From: an uncultured Rubripirellula sp.
GTDB taxonomy: Bacteria > Planctomycetota > Planctomycetia > Pirellulales > Pirellulaceae
Assembly: GCA_938045805.1 (NCBI GenBank)
Contig: CALIBL010000035.1
Span: 186,001 to 250,000, forward strand
Direction: 5' to 3'
Length of the DNA stretch: 64,000 nt
Within the stretch, counting starts at the first letter, position 1; each line of letters starts with the position of its first letter. The notes below the pieces were generated by a model. The model saw only the letters and a program-made list of their open reading frames with translations. It did no database searches and was not told the DNA's origin. Positions 30,080 to 38,565 of this stretch are shown piece by piece. The position numbers and the translations under genes are program-made.

Positions 30080-31378
30080 ATGAGAAGATCTAACAGGATT
30101 CACTGGCCACTTGTGGTGCAACGACGTTTGGTTTGGACTCTGGTATGCATCACGTTATCCATCTCGACAGCGACCGCCGATTGGCCCAACTGGCGAGGCA
30201 CTGATGGGAGCGGTTCGGTCAGTACGGGATCTTTCCCCAAGGTTCTAAACGAGAGCACACTCAGTTGGGCATTCCCTCTTCCTGGCAAAGGATGCTCGAC
30301 CCCTGTCATCTTCCGCGACCAGATCTACATCACAGCGCCGGAAAACGGACTTGATGGTTTAACCGCCATTTCAAAAGACGGTACTAAAAAGTGGTCCGTG
30401 ACATTTGGCCAAGAAAATCCCGGCAAGCATCGAAATGGGTCAGGCAGCAATCCTTCGGCGTCGGTGGATTCATCCGGTATCTACGTCTACTACAAGAGCG
30501 GAACCCTAGCCGCGGTTAACTTTGACGGGTCCGTCCGTTGGCAGACCAATCTCGTTGAACGCTACGGAAGTGATACGCTTTTTTGGGATCACGGTACCTC
30601 GCCGGTTGTTACCCAAGCAAACGTGATCATGACACGCATGCACCAGGGCGAATCATGGATTGCTGCTTTTAACAAAAAAGATGGAGCACTCGCCTGGAAA
30701 ACTGCGAGGAATTACGACACGCCAACCGAGTGTGATCACGGCTACACAACACCTCTGGTCATCGATTTCAACTCCAAAGAATCGATCCTAACGTGGGGTG
30801 GCGAACACCTAACCATCCATGACGCAACCGAAGGTACCCTCGTTTGGAGTTGTGGAGGCTTTAACCCTGCCAAGAACAAATTATGGCCGGCGATTGCGAC
30901 GCCCGTCATTGTTGATAACACGGCAATCATCTGTTTCGGACGCAATGATCGAGGCATCCCAAAAATGTTTGGTGTGTCACTCAGCGGATCAGGAGATGTA
31001 CCGGTAAGCAATCATCAATGGACCCGCGACGATGTAAGTTCGTTCGTACCAAGTCCGATCAGCTACGAAGGGCAAATCTATTTAGTGAGAGATCGTGGAG
31101 AGGTGGAGTGCTTGACTCCAGCAGATGGCCAAACACGCTGGAATGCTGCCCTACCAAAATCAAGGAGTAATTTTTATGCGACACCACTTATCGCAAATGG
31201 AGTTCTCTACGCCGCGCGCGAGGACGGAATGGTGTTTGTCTCAACCCTCAACAAGGACGGGATGACACTTGAGTCTGAAAACAACATGGAGCAGTCGGTA
31301 ATTGGATCTCCAGTGCCGATGGACGAAAAAATCCTTATCCGCGGAGAACGAGAACTACGTTGCTATAGCAAGCCATAG
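30080..31378 (+). CDS. PQQ-like beta-propeller repeat protein, secreted
   Basis: About 432 residues from the ATG at 30080. The frame is open much further upstream, but that part is the shadow of the metallopeptidase gene. The signal peptide ends around STATAD, followed by the very common planctomycete opening WPNWRGTDGSGSV. Repeated blade motifs of the type GLDGLTAISKDGTKKWSV, GTLAAVNFDGSVRWQTNL, KDGALAWKT, TEGTLVWSC and ADGQTRWNA show a pyrrolo-quinoline-quinone-like propeller. Whether it binds a cofactor is unclear; most of these are non-enzymatic or unassigned. In operon with the metallopeptidase. Confidence 0.88.
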   Translation: MRRSNRIHWPLVVQRRLVWTLVCITLSISTATADWPNWRGTDGSGSVSTGSFPKVLNESTLSWAFPLPGKGCSTPVIFRDQIYITAPENGLDGLTAISKDGTKKWSVTFGQENPGKHRNGSGSNPSASVDSSGIYVYYKSGTLAAVNFDGSVRWQTNLVERYGSDTLFWDHGTSPVVTQANVIMTRMHQGESWIAAFNKKDGALAWKTARNYDTPTECDHGYTTPLVIDFNSKESILTWGGEHLTIHDATEGTLVWSCGGFNPAKNKLWPAIATPVIVDNTAIICFGRNDRGIPKMFGVSLSGSGDVPVSNHQWTRDDVSSFVPSPISYEGQIYLVRDRGEVECLTPADGQTRWNAALPKSRSNFYATPLIANGVLYAAREDGMVFVSTLNKDGMTLESENNMEQSVIGSPVPMDEKILIRGERELRCYSKP

Positions 31379-31409
31379 TGACTCATTTCCAGTCAGCTCC
31401 GCTCTATGT

Positions 31410-33248
31410 CTAGTAATTGATTCCCACCAGAAGCGTGAAGCCAAACATATTTAGGTCGCGCCCTGAGTTCTCGGCGAGAGCGGATGCGGCTGCACCGAAA
31501 TTGATGGAATCGGTTAGATAGGCATACGAATTTGCCATGGAGTAATCATCTGACTGCTCAAAGTACTGGTACTCGAATGCAACTCTCGAAACCAACCGAG
31601 AACGACATCCGACCGCTCTCCAGCATTCCACGCCCAACTGCAGTCCTGCATGCATACGAAGCTCGGGATCGTCGCTTATGGTGTAAGCATGATCCAAAGA
31701 TCTAGAAACGGTCGGGTTGTCGTATGTCGTGCTCACCGCTGAGGCTTCAGTAATGGCACTCGAGGATGAATCGGACCACAGCCACGAAAGACGTGTGTCC
31801 CAGAAGAATCCAGTGCCGTAAATGCCTTGATCACAAAATCGGGAAATTGACTTCCGCCCTCGAATAGCAAAGGTTGGCCCGATACCCTCGAGACGATTTT
31901 TAGCGAGAGCGCTCGAAGAAACCTCAACCTGCTGGTCGTGGTAGGTCGCGAGGCTAAAAGCAGACGAGTGACCCACGTAATCCATCTTTCGGAGTCCAAT
32001 CGCTGTCCCCCAGTCCACCCCAGCAATGCAGAATTTTTGAGTGATCTCGAGATCTAACGTACTCAAGTCCACCGATTGACCTCGAGTGTACTGCTCAAAG
32101 ATGTACGGTGGTTTCCATGAACCACTTTCATATCCACGGCTGCCGTAGTCCCAGTAGATCGCTTCAAACCCGAATACCTCGCCTTGGAGTCCGATAACCG
32201 AACGTTGTCCGTAACCGAAAGCGCCGGCGGATTCAGCGGAATGTTCAGCATCACTGAGCAAATCTGCAACATCCACCTGAGACTTGGCAACCTGACTAGA
32301 TGAGAGAAAGGTGAACTCGGTTGCCAGATACAACCCATGATCGAACAAATTCATGGGACGCACGGGTTCTAAGCGTTTAGCGAACCGCTCTAACCGACCT
32401 CGCCGGACGGGCTTTTTGCTTGCTTCATTATCGACCGACTCGACCCACACCGAAGAATCTTCTGTTGTTGAATCATCGGAAGGCAGAATAAATGTCTGCT
32501 CTTCACTTTCTGATCCGACGCCATTGGGAACGATTTCATAAACTTCACTTCCTTTGGCAGGAGGCGGCAATCGCTCCAGTAGCACCGGTGGTGGTAATGC
32601 TCCGCCACGAGAAACGCTCGGAGTTGCCAGCCCAGATCCCAGTGGCTCATCGATTAATGGCGCTTGCGACACTAAAGTCACATCCGATCGACTGATCAAT
32701 CTTTCGACCGATCTATTACTCTCCTGAGGCACGGTATCCTTGATTTGGGGTACAGGAGAATCACTCGTAAGCGACCGCTTTTCCTCGCTTATTGGCACCC
32801 GATGCACATCGGGGTCATTAGGCTCCTGCATCGGCGGATCAAAATTCAACGTCGCAGAACTTTTGACCCGAACCGTGTCACTCTCCTCTTGAGGTGACTC
32901 TAAGATCTCCGCAATGGACCCCCGATCGGTACGCATCGCGATTCCGTCGTTCGACAAAATACCGGACGGCCGCACTGCGAATGCAGCGGCCTCATCAACA
33001 TATACCGCCGAGGTTCCAAAATCTGACTGCGAGGCACTCTCAATCAGCCCATCAACAAGCCGCAATGGCCCGTCAAGATCAATCAGCTCTCCTGATCGCT
33101 CGGACACTTCAATAAGCGATCCGTCACTCCCATCGCTATTAATCATTTGCGAGTAGCTGGTAACCACTGGGTAGATCATCGCACAAGCGGTCACAATCGA
33201 AATCATAAACCGTTTGGCAGCACTCTGACGCGACTGGCCATCGTTCAT
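31410..33248 (-). CDS. Large outer-membrane beta-barrel protein (paralogue A, Lpg1974/Legionella-OMP-like)
   Basis: About 612 residues from the ATG at 33248, chosen because GGAGG lies seven bases upstream; the frame is open to 33371 but that extension has no export signal. A signal helix (FMISIVTACAMIYPVVTSYSQ) is followed by roughly 250 residues of acidic, Ser/Pro-rich, probably disordered sequence. A barrel of about 330 residues follows, starting LYLATEFTFLSSS and ending FGFTLLVGINY, with alternating strands and a terminal aromatic residue as used by the BAM machinery. It is paralogous to the barrel at 38566-40932 (same start and end signatures, and YW and GPTxxxxGRKxxxR blocks). It is adjacent to the C39 peptidase and likely belongs to the same surface system; its pore or anchor role is inferred. 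Confidence 0.75.
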   Translation of the reverse strand: MNDGQSRQSAAKRFMISIVTACAMIYPVVTSYSQMINSDGSDGSLIEVSERSGELIDLDGPLRLVDGLIESASQSDFGTSAVYVDEAAAFAVRPSGILSNDGIAMRTDRGSIAEILESPQEESDTVRVKSSATLNFDPPMQEPNDPDVHRVPISEEKRSLTSDSPVPQIKDTVPQESNRSVERLISRSDVTLVSQAPLIDEPLGSGLATPSVSRGGALPPPVLLERLPPPAKGSEVYEIVPNGVGSESEEQTFILPSDDSTTEDSSVWVESVDNEASKKPVRRGRLERFAKRLEPVRPMNLFDHGLYLATEFTFLSSSQVAKSQVDVADLLSDAEHSAESAGAFGYGQRSVIGLQGEVFGFEAIYWDYGSRGYESGSWKPPYIFEQYTRGQSVDLSTLDLEITQKFCIAGVDWGTAIGLRKMDYVGHSSAFSLATYHDQQVEVSSSALAKNRLEGIGPTFAIRGRKSISRFCDQGIYGTGFFWDTRLSWLWSDSSSSAITEASAVSTTYDNPTVSRSLDHAYTISDDPELRMHAGLQLGVECWRAVGCRSRLVSRVAFEYQYFEQSDDYSMANSYAYLTDSINFGAAASALAENSGRDLNMFGFTLLVGINY

Positions 33249-33372
33249 TTGCATGCCTCCCCAACAGGACGCACGCTTCCAATACGTTGAAATCACCGAG
33301 AAGCGCATCCTCAGCCTGGTCCGCGATGGGATGTGTCTCTCAATATCCGTTCCGTCGAAACGATGATTCATA

Positions 33373-34116
33373 TCAAGGGTTCACTCTACCGGTTAGTTGG
33401 AACTGTATGAATTGCTTACTTTGCAGGTATGTTTCGGTTTCAATCTTCTTTAAGGACAGTGGTGTATCAATTCGTGGCGGTGCTCCGGGTTTGATGACCG
33501 CGAGAATAGCATTCTGTTGCCACTGCTCCTCAAAGGTTTCGATAACAACCTTTTTCTTCCCGTAAATTGGATCTGCTAGATAAACGTATTCATCGTCCAT
33601 TCCGCGGAAGACCACAAAGTGGTCATAATCGTTGACCGTAATAGCAACAACCAAAGGCAGTTTACTTTCGGCTAATTTCTCGGTGGACAGCTTCCCCAAG
33701 ACCGCGGTGTAGCCGCCAACCTGAGCAACATTCTTGAGATCCGTTAGGGTAAGCCCGTTAAGCACTCGATCTTCAAGTTGCTCACGAGTGAGGATCTTCG
33801 CAATGATCAATAGTAAAGCCGTCTCCGAAACATTTTCATCCCAGTAGTAATTGAGAACGGTAGCAAGCGCGGCTGCACCACAGGAGAAATCGCGTTGCTG
33901 CATGACGACATTTTCATTGCGAAGTTGCCTCGCGTTCTTCACGAATGCCTGCGACTTCACCAGCTCATCCCGATACGGAGCACGGGTACCAAATCGGAGT
34001 TCATTGAATTGAGCAGCGGTGAGTCGCTGCGCATCAGCTCTCTTGATGTCCAAGACAGAGATGGCGAGTAATCCCACCAAGACAAAAGAAGCGATCCTGA
34101 ACATCGGCATACCCAT
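33373..34116 (-). CDS. Stand-alone exported C39-family (double-glycine type) cysteine peptidase, FapD-like
   Basis: A 247-residue protein: an N-terminal membrane/signal segment (about residues 5-22), then a complete C39 peptidase domain. Oxyanion Gln73 and nucleophile Cys79 sit in QQRDFSCGAAALATVLNYYW, His166 in DHFVVF, and Asp182 in ADPIYG. C39 domains usually cleave bacteriocin leaders after a double glycine and are fused to ABC transporters; here there is no ATPase domain. FapD of the Pseudomonas amyloid system is a periplasmic C39 protein of this solitary kind. The ATG at 34116 overlaps the stop of the upstream beta-barrel gene (TAATG), so the two are translationally coupled. It is the only candidate processing enzyme seen here for the nine RGxG-leader proteins encoded between 41 and 63.4 kb (inference). 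Confidence 0.85.
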   Translation of the reverse strand: MGMPMFRIASFVLVGLLAISVLDIKRADAQRLTAAQFNELRFGTRAPYRDELVKSQAFVKNARQLRNENVVMQQRDFSCGAAALATVLNYYWDENVSETALLLIIAKILTREQLEDRVLNGLTLTDLKNVAQVGGYTAVLGKLSTEKLAESKLPLVVAITVNDYDHFVVFRGMDDEYVYLADPIYGKKKVVIETFEEQWQQNAILAVIKPGAPPRIDTPLSLKKIETETYLQSKQFIQFQLTGRVNP

Positions 34117-35735
34117 TAATAAGTCCACCGAATACCGAATTCGACATCGTTTGCCAGACTGGTCAGCCCAAAGCGGAGGAATGGCTCATAGTTTGTTTTG
34201 AGTTTTGAGGTTTCACCGTCGTTTGGCTTATTCACTGACGCGGAAAGTCTTAATGAGAAAGGCTCAGATCGGGCTCCCACCGATAGATTCTCATCAACTT
34301 GTATACGCCCAGATGAAGCCCCTGAAAAAGAACCACTCAATGTCACGTATGAATTGATGCTGTAACCGACACCGACCTGATAAAAAATCGTGTTCCCGAC
34401 ATCAACGTAATTCCCTGATTGAATTCTGGTACTAAAGGTGTGTGTGTATCCGACACTACCGAATAGCACCAATGGGTCAATGGATTCCGTGACATTTCCA
34501 CCGGCTGTTAACGTCCAATAGCCCGCTCCAAGTGAAGCGTCTCGATCCTGTTGGGATAACGATATCTCACCGTCACCGATCGGCGCACTTGCCTGAATGA
34601 ACCCGAGGATTCTGGTCTTGGCCTTTTCCGGCGCCCACAAAACACGAGTGACACCAAAACCAAGATCACCAAGACCAAAGATGTCAGATGCCTGTTGTGA
34701 ACTTCCAGCCGTGAGCGACTGTGCTGACCAACCTAATGGCAACGTTGCAAATCCCTGCAGGTTCTCCATCAGCCCAATTCGCAACTCAAGAGGTGTTGAA
34801 AGCAGCTGACGCTTTTGATTCGCATTAACCAACTGAACCTGATTGGTCCCCTCCTGCAGTAACCCCGTAAGAGCGTACGAACTGTTATCAACCGAGTACC
34901 TCAGACCGTACTCAAATTGATACTGACCGGGTTCAAGCAAGATCGATCGTTTCTTAAGAAAAGCGGGCGTCTCTTTTGGTGGTGGTACACCAAGTTGCTG
35001 TGCTTCTCCTTCCTCCTCAGTAGTTGCTGCGGAAGGAGCAGGCTGCTGATTTTGAACTTGCTGAATCACACTTCCCGGTGACGACGTTGGACGATCGACT
35101 AAGGACGCTCGGCTAACCCTATCACTGGTAGCCGAAAAAGCCGTTGAACGAGGTGCATTGGCGACCGCAAGAAACGATTCATCAGGAGCATTTGTCTCCT
35201 GCTCTGCGAGTTTGGCTGAGGCCAATGAAAAGTTTGCTTGGTCAAAGGTTGGGGGTGATACAACATCCAAAAAAGAATCATTCGGGTCATCAGGGAGCGT
35301 CTGCTCTAGATCTCGTAACGTGGAAAATGTCGGGACATCAATCTCGTTGAAGTGTGTCCATCCGTCTCTAACCGTTTCTCCCCCGCCATGCGGCATGCTT
35401 TCCCAAACGCTGGGTCGATCGTCCGCACTCAGGCCTAAACTCTTCGCTGCACCCTCTGATACAACGCCTGAGAACTCATCGCCTTGAACAAGATCCATGC
35501 GTCTTGGGTGACTTCCAGCAATCTTGCTTTCCGTGTGGTCCGGATTTGAAAGCAGACTGCCTGACCCCATACGAGAAGCAGCATCACTCGAACCAGTCGG
35601 GTAGGAAGCACTTAATTCAGCAGAAAACTGAGTCGACGCGTCTTCATTGATTACTGAAACATCGGCAATCAAAAGTAACGCAACGGATGCGATTGCAAAC
35701 ATGCAGACGATGTAGATTAGCGATCGATTCTGCAT
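34116..35735 (-). CDS. Outer-membrane beta-barrel protein coupled to the C39 peptidase (possible FapF-like exporter)
   Basis: About 539 residues from the ATG at 35735 (a TTG four codons earlier is less likely). A hydrophobic export signal (SLIYIVCMFAIASVALLLIADV) is followed by about 240 residues of acidic, Ser/Asp-rich linker. A barrel domain of about 270 residues follows (YQFEYGLRYSVDNSSYALTG onward), with many alternating strands such as ENLQGFATLPLGWSAQ, FGLGDLGFGVTRVLW, and SIDPLVLFGSVGYTHTF, ending NDVEFGIRWTY with a terminal aromatic. The fold looks like the phenol-degradation MetA/transporter type barrel. An exported N-terminal domain plus a 12-strand-sized barrel beside a C39 peptidase recalls FapF, which exports amyloid subunits. 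Sequence-level homology to FapF is not established. Confidence 0.7.
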   Translation of the reverse strand: MQNRSLIYIVCMFAIASVALLLIADVSVINEDASTQFSAELSASYPTGSSDAASRMGSGSLLSNPDHTESKIAGSHPRRMDLVQGDEFSGVVSEGAAKSLGLSADDRPSVWESMPHGGGETVRDGWTHFNEIDVPTFSTLRDLEQTLPDDPNDSFLDVVSPPTFDQANFSLASAKLAEQETNAPDESFLAVANAPRSTAFSATSDRVSRASLVDRPTSSPGSVIQQVQNQQPAPSAATTEEEGEAQQLGVPPPKETPAFLKKRSILLEPGQYQFEYGLRYSVDNSSYALTGLLQEGTNQVQLVNANQKRQLLSTPLELRIGLMENLQGFATLPLGWSAQSLTAGSSQQASDIFGLGDLGFGVTRVLWAPEKAKTRILGFIQASAPIGDGEISLSQQDRDASLGAGYWTLTAGGNVTESIDPLVLFGSVGYTHTFSTRIQSGNYVDVGNTIFYQVGVGYSINSYVTLSGSFSGASSGRIQVDENLSVGARSEPFSLRLSASVNKPNDGETSKLKTNYEPFLRFGLTSLANDVEFGIRWTY

Positions 35736-35862
35736 GGTACTGAACAATCAAAGATATGACTTTCCGCTTTAAATCAGAGACAGTGTCACTGCGAAAATTT
35801 AAAAACTAAATCGAACTACGTCCTGGAACCATTCCTCACTCATTGCCACCACTGAGTCATCT

Positions 35863-37170
35863 CTATGAAGCCAAGGATTTAATTTGCACTGTACTTGCGA
35901 CAATTGCGTCAAACAGACCCACGTCACTGATCTTCTTATGTGCATCATCCAACGCCAACTCACTTTGCAATTCAACGCTTTCTAAATCGCTACCATCATC
36001 GGTGGCATCGGAGCCCTGAATTTCAGCGTTATGCTCCTGATCTGATTGTGATTTTGTGCTGCAATCGGTGGAAGCGAGATGGAGGCCTGCGTCCGTCTCA
36101 CCTACGTCTTCGCCATAGGTTTCAACAGGCAAGTTCGCAAGATCCTCTGCTATCGGATCAACGATGTGATCATCAGTAAGCTGACCTGTTGGCTGAAGAG
36201 GATCGATCGGTTTAGCGTTACCCTCGGGAATTTCGTCTGGGTTTGTCGAGATCGACACTTGCGACGAATTCAAGGTTGCAGATCCCTGTTCATTTACATT
36301 GGAGTCTTCATCGGACCAAGCACCCTTCTGGATGTGCCGCATCACCATTTCTTCCACGCTGAAAACATCTGCTTCCTGCTCTACCGAATTGGTTGCGACG
36401 ACCTCATGATTGGTTTCATCAACCTGGCAGCTTTCCTCAGTCATCGGCTGTGGGCTCTGATGCTGGGGCGTCTGCATCTCAGACTGCTGCATTACACTCC
36501 ATTGAGTTGCACCTTGCTGCGGATGGGCAATCGACGCGGGGCTAATAGGCATCGCAGGAATGTAGGTGACGGGCCAGTACGCTGCGGGTTGCACGAACTG
36601 AACAGGCTGCTGCCTCTGAAAATCTGGCTCAGGACCACGCCCTTGGCGTTCAAAATGACCCTGCGCACCAGTGTTCACTTCTCCACTGGCATGGGAAACA
36701 TTTTTCTCTAACGGAACATTCCCACCGAATGGCCCCCAGTGATGCGAGCTCATCGGGTAGGACCCCAATGAATCGCGATGAGGAGCCTGTGATGTATCGT
36801 CGGAAGCGGATAATCTCAACATGCTTCCCAACAACACGACAATCAATGCGACACACCCGCCGGTCACGAAAAACTTGAGGGATTGGTACTGCCTAGAGGA
36901 CAGTTGGAATTGGATGGGCTCGCTTTCCGAAAACTGATCCCGCGGTGGTGATTGAAAGCGGCGGTTAGATTCCAAATCAACTGCTCTCCCGCGTGATTGG
37001 TAATCATAACCCGCTAATTCAGATCGCTCGGGAGTGGAAGAGTTCGCGGGCATTTCAAACTGCGCCGCAGCAAAATCACCATAAGACAGAACGATACATC
37101 CAAGCAAAATCAGCCGAACCAAGAGGTTCGTTACTTGTGTTTTCGGCTGACCTTTGTGGATTTGAATCAT
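35863..37170 (-). CDS. Exported single-pass membrane protein of unknown function
   Basis: A 435-residue protein that I do not recognise. It has an N-terminal signal-like helix (LLVRLILLGCIVLSYGDFAAAQ), a region with YQSRGRAVDLESNRRFQSPP, and a second hydrophobic helix at about residues 92-112 (FFVTGGCVALIVVLLGSMLRL). A long low-complexity tail follows, rich in Gln, Pro, Ser, Glu and Asp. No catalytic motif is visible. It lies between the barrel/C39 pair and the MamK-like actin, all on the minus strand with short gaps, so it may tether the actin filament to the envelope or belong to the export apparatus; both are guesses from position alone. Confidence 0.6.
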   Translation of the reverse strand: MIQIHKGQPKTQVTNLLVRLILLGCIVLSYGDFAAAQFEMPANSSTPERSELAGYDYQSRGRAVDLESNRRFQSPPRDQFSESEPIQFQLSSRQYQSLKFFVTGGCVALIVVLLGSMLRLSASDDTSQAPHRDSLGSYPMSSHHWGPFGGNVPLEKNVSHASGEVNTGAQGHFERQGRGPEPDFQRQQPVQFVQPAAYWPVTYIPAMPISPASIAHPQQGATQWSVMQQSEMQTPQHQSPQPMTEESCQVDETNHEVVATNSVEQEADVFSVEEMVMRHIQKGAWSDEDSNVNEQGSATLNSSQVSISTNPDEIPEGNAKPIDPLQPTGQLTDDHIVDPIAEDLANLPVETYGEDVGETDAGLHLASTDCSTKSQSDQEHNAEIQGSDATDDGSDLESVELQSELALDDAHKKISDVGLFDAIVASTVQIKSLAS

Positions 37171-37274
37171 TGCAACTAGCTTTGCGAATTACCCCGCAAC
37201 ATCTGTCTTGCCACTGAATCAATTTGCCACGCTTGATCCCATTGCAAAGTGATTCGGAAAGACGACAGGGCTCT

Positions 37275-38357
37275 TTATGCGGCCCGCTGATCAATCTGTG
37301 GCCTGAATTGGCTGAGGAAATCCCAACCGTCATCAGGTAGCTTCCTAGCAAGCTCAAGGGCCCCCATGGCACCGGCATACTTGCAGTCGTGGATACGAAT
37401 AACATCACAACGATCACCGATACTCAAAGCACCTCCGATGTACTCGTCTAGCCCATGCAACTGGCTACCGCCACCAGCAAGTAGAATTTTTGCACCATCG
37501 ATGAAGAAGTCATCGTTGTCGATCGATGAGATATGCTTGGCCAATCCGTTGGTGATCTTATTAGCGAAGCTTGTGCATGCGTCTCGCAGTACATCGGTGA
37601 TGTCGAATTTATTTGATCGACCATCGCGAGTTGGTAGCTCGACCACAGCTTGCTTCACATGATCTCCCACGGAACCATATCGCTCCTTAATGCGCCGAGC
37701 GGCGGCTTCGGAAACCTTTGCGTCGGGAAACGCCTCGAGAATCCCCCGACGAAGTTCGTGATCGACATGATCTCCGCCGTATCCTAGGGTTGCTTGATCT
37801 TGCTCGGATGGGAATGCTCCATAGTAATAACAGTAGTCAACTGTCCCCGCTCCAATATCGATAATGATCGAATTGTTCGCTTCGCTACCGACCCCAAAGC
37901 CGACCGCAAAGGGTTCAGAGACGACAGCAACATAGGGCGTCACCGCCTCCACCAAGTCCAAAACTAATCTCTGGCTGTAAACCGAAGCTCCCGCAGGAAT
38001 GCCAACGACACATCTTTGTTCTACGCCGCTGGCGATACTTAGGTTGTCAATCGTGTAACTGACTAGCTCAGCTGCGGCGCTCAAGGACTCATGAGTTTCC
38101 TCGGTGGAGATCGATCTGAACTGATCTTCCGTGATTGCCAGCTTGAGAGAATTTCGCTCGAAAGGCCGAACGATCTTCAATGCCTGACGATGCTGAGTTA
38201 CCAAGTCACCGAGAACAACGCTGCTACCTATCAGATGTTTGGCAACCGCATCACGCGCGAAACCTACTTCGCTGCGAATACAACTTCTGCCGCCGTTGGA
38301 AGCCGCAGCAGTGGTGAACATTGTTCCAAGATCGATTCCAATGCAGCAAACGTCCAT
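37275..38357 (-). CDS. MamK-like bacterial actin (filament-forming ATPase family)
   Basis: A 360-residue actin-fold ATPase. The ATG at 38357 has AGGGG nine bases upstream and gives MDVCCIGIDLGT; the frame is open 24 codons further but without family resemblance. Motifs: phosphate-1 GIDLGTMFTTA (Asp9), VSEPF with Glu148, phosphate-2 IIDIGAGTVDYC (Asp167), and adenosine LLAGGGSQLHGLDEYI near residue 295. Lines such as CVVGIPAGASV, VVSEPFAVGFG, the EDQxTLxxxGxxVD-like EQDQATLGYGGDHVD and the ending GALELARKLPDDGW agree, from memory, with magnetosome MamK better than with MreB or PilM. No magnetosome gene is nearby. It may position or scaffold the secretion apparatus encoded around it. Confidence 0.82.
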   Translation of the reverse strand: MDVCCIGIDLGTMFTTAAASNGGRSCIRSEVGFARDAVAKHLIGSSVVLGDLVTQHRQALKIVRPFERNSLKLAITEDQFRSISTEETHESLSAAAELVSYTIDNLSIASGVEQRCVVGIPAGASVYSQRLVLDLVEAVTPYVAVVSEPFAVGFGVGSEANNSIIIDIGAGTVDYCYYYGAFPSEQDQATLGYGGDHVDHELRRGILEAFPDAKVSEAAARRIKERYGSVGDHVKQAVVELPTRDGRSNKFDITDVLRDACTSFANKITNGLAKHISSIDNDDFFIDGAKILLAGGGSQLHGLDEYIGGALSIGDRCDVIRIHDCKYAGAMGALELARKLPDDGWDFLSQFRPQIDQRAA

Positions 38358-38565
38358 GCTACATGACCCCTGTAAAAATGGCTGTGAATACTCTCGCTCA
38401 TTTCTTGATTCGGTAATCGGGGTCGCCAAGGTTAGGCGAATTTTTCCGCCGTGTAGGATTATGCGGAATAAGATGGTTCACCGCGAGCAGATCCACTGGC
38501 GTGAATCTCGAAGAAACAGGCCGACGCTATCATTGGATTCGCGATAACAAAGTCTCGATGAAGAC

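Noticed and set aside
37275-38357. PilM of the secretion operon
   Set aside because: A separate PilM/PilN-type fusion already exists at 45259-46800, and the motifs here fit MamK better.
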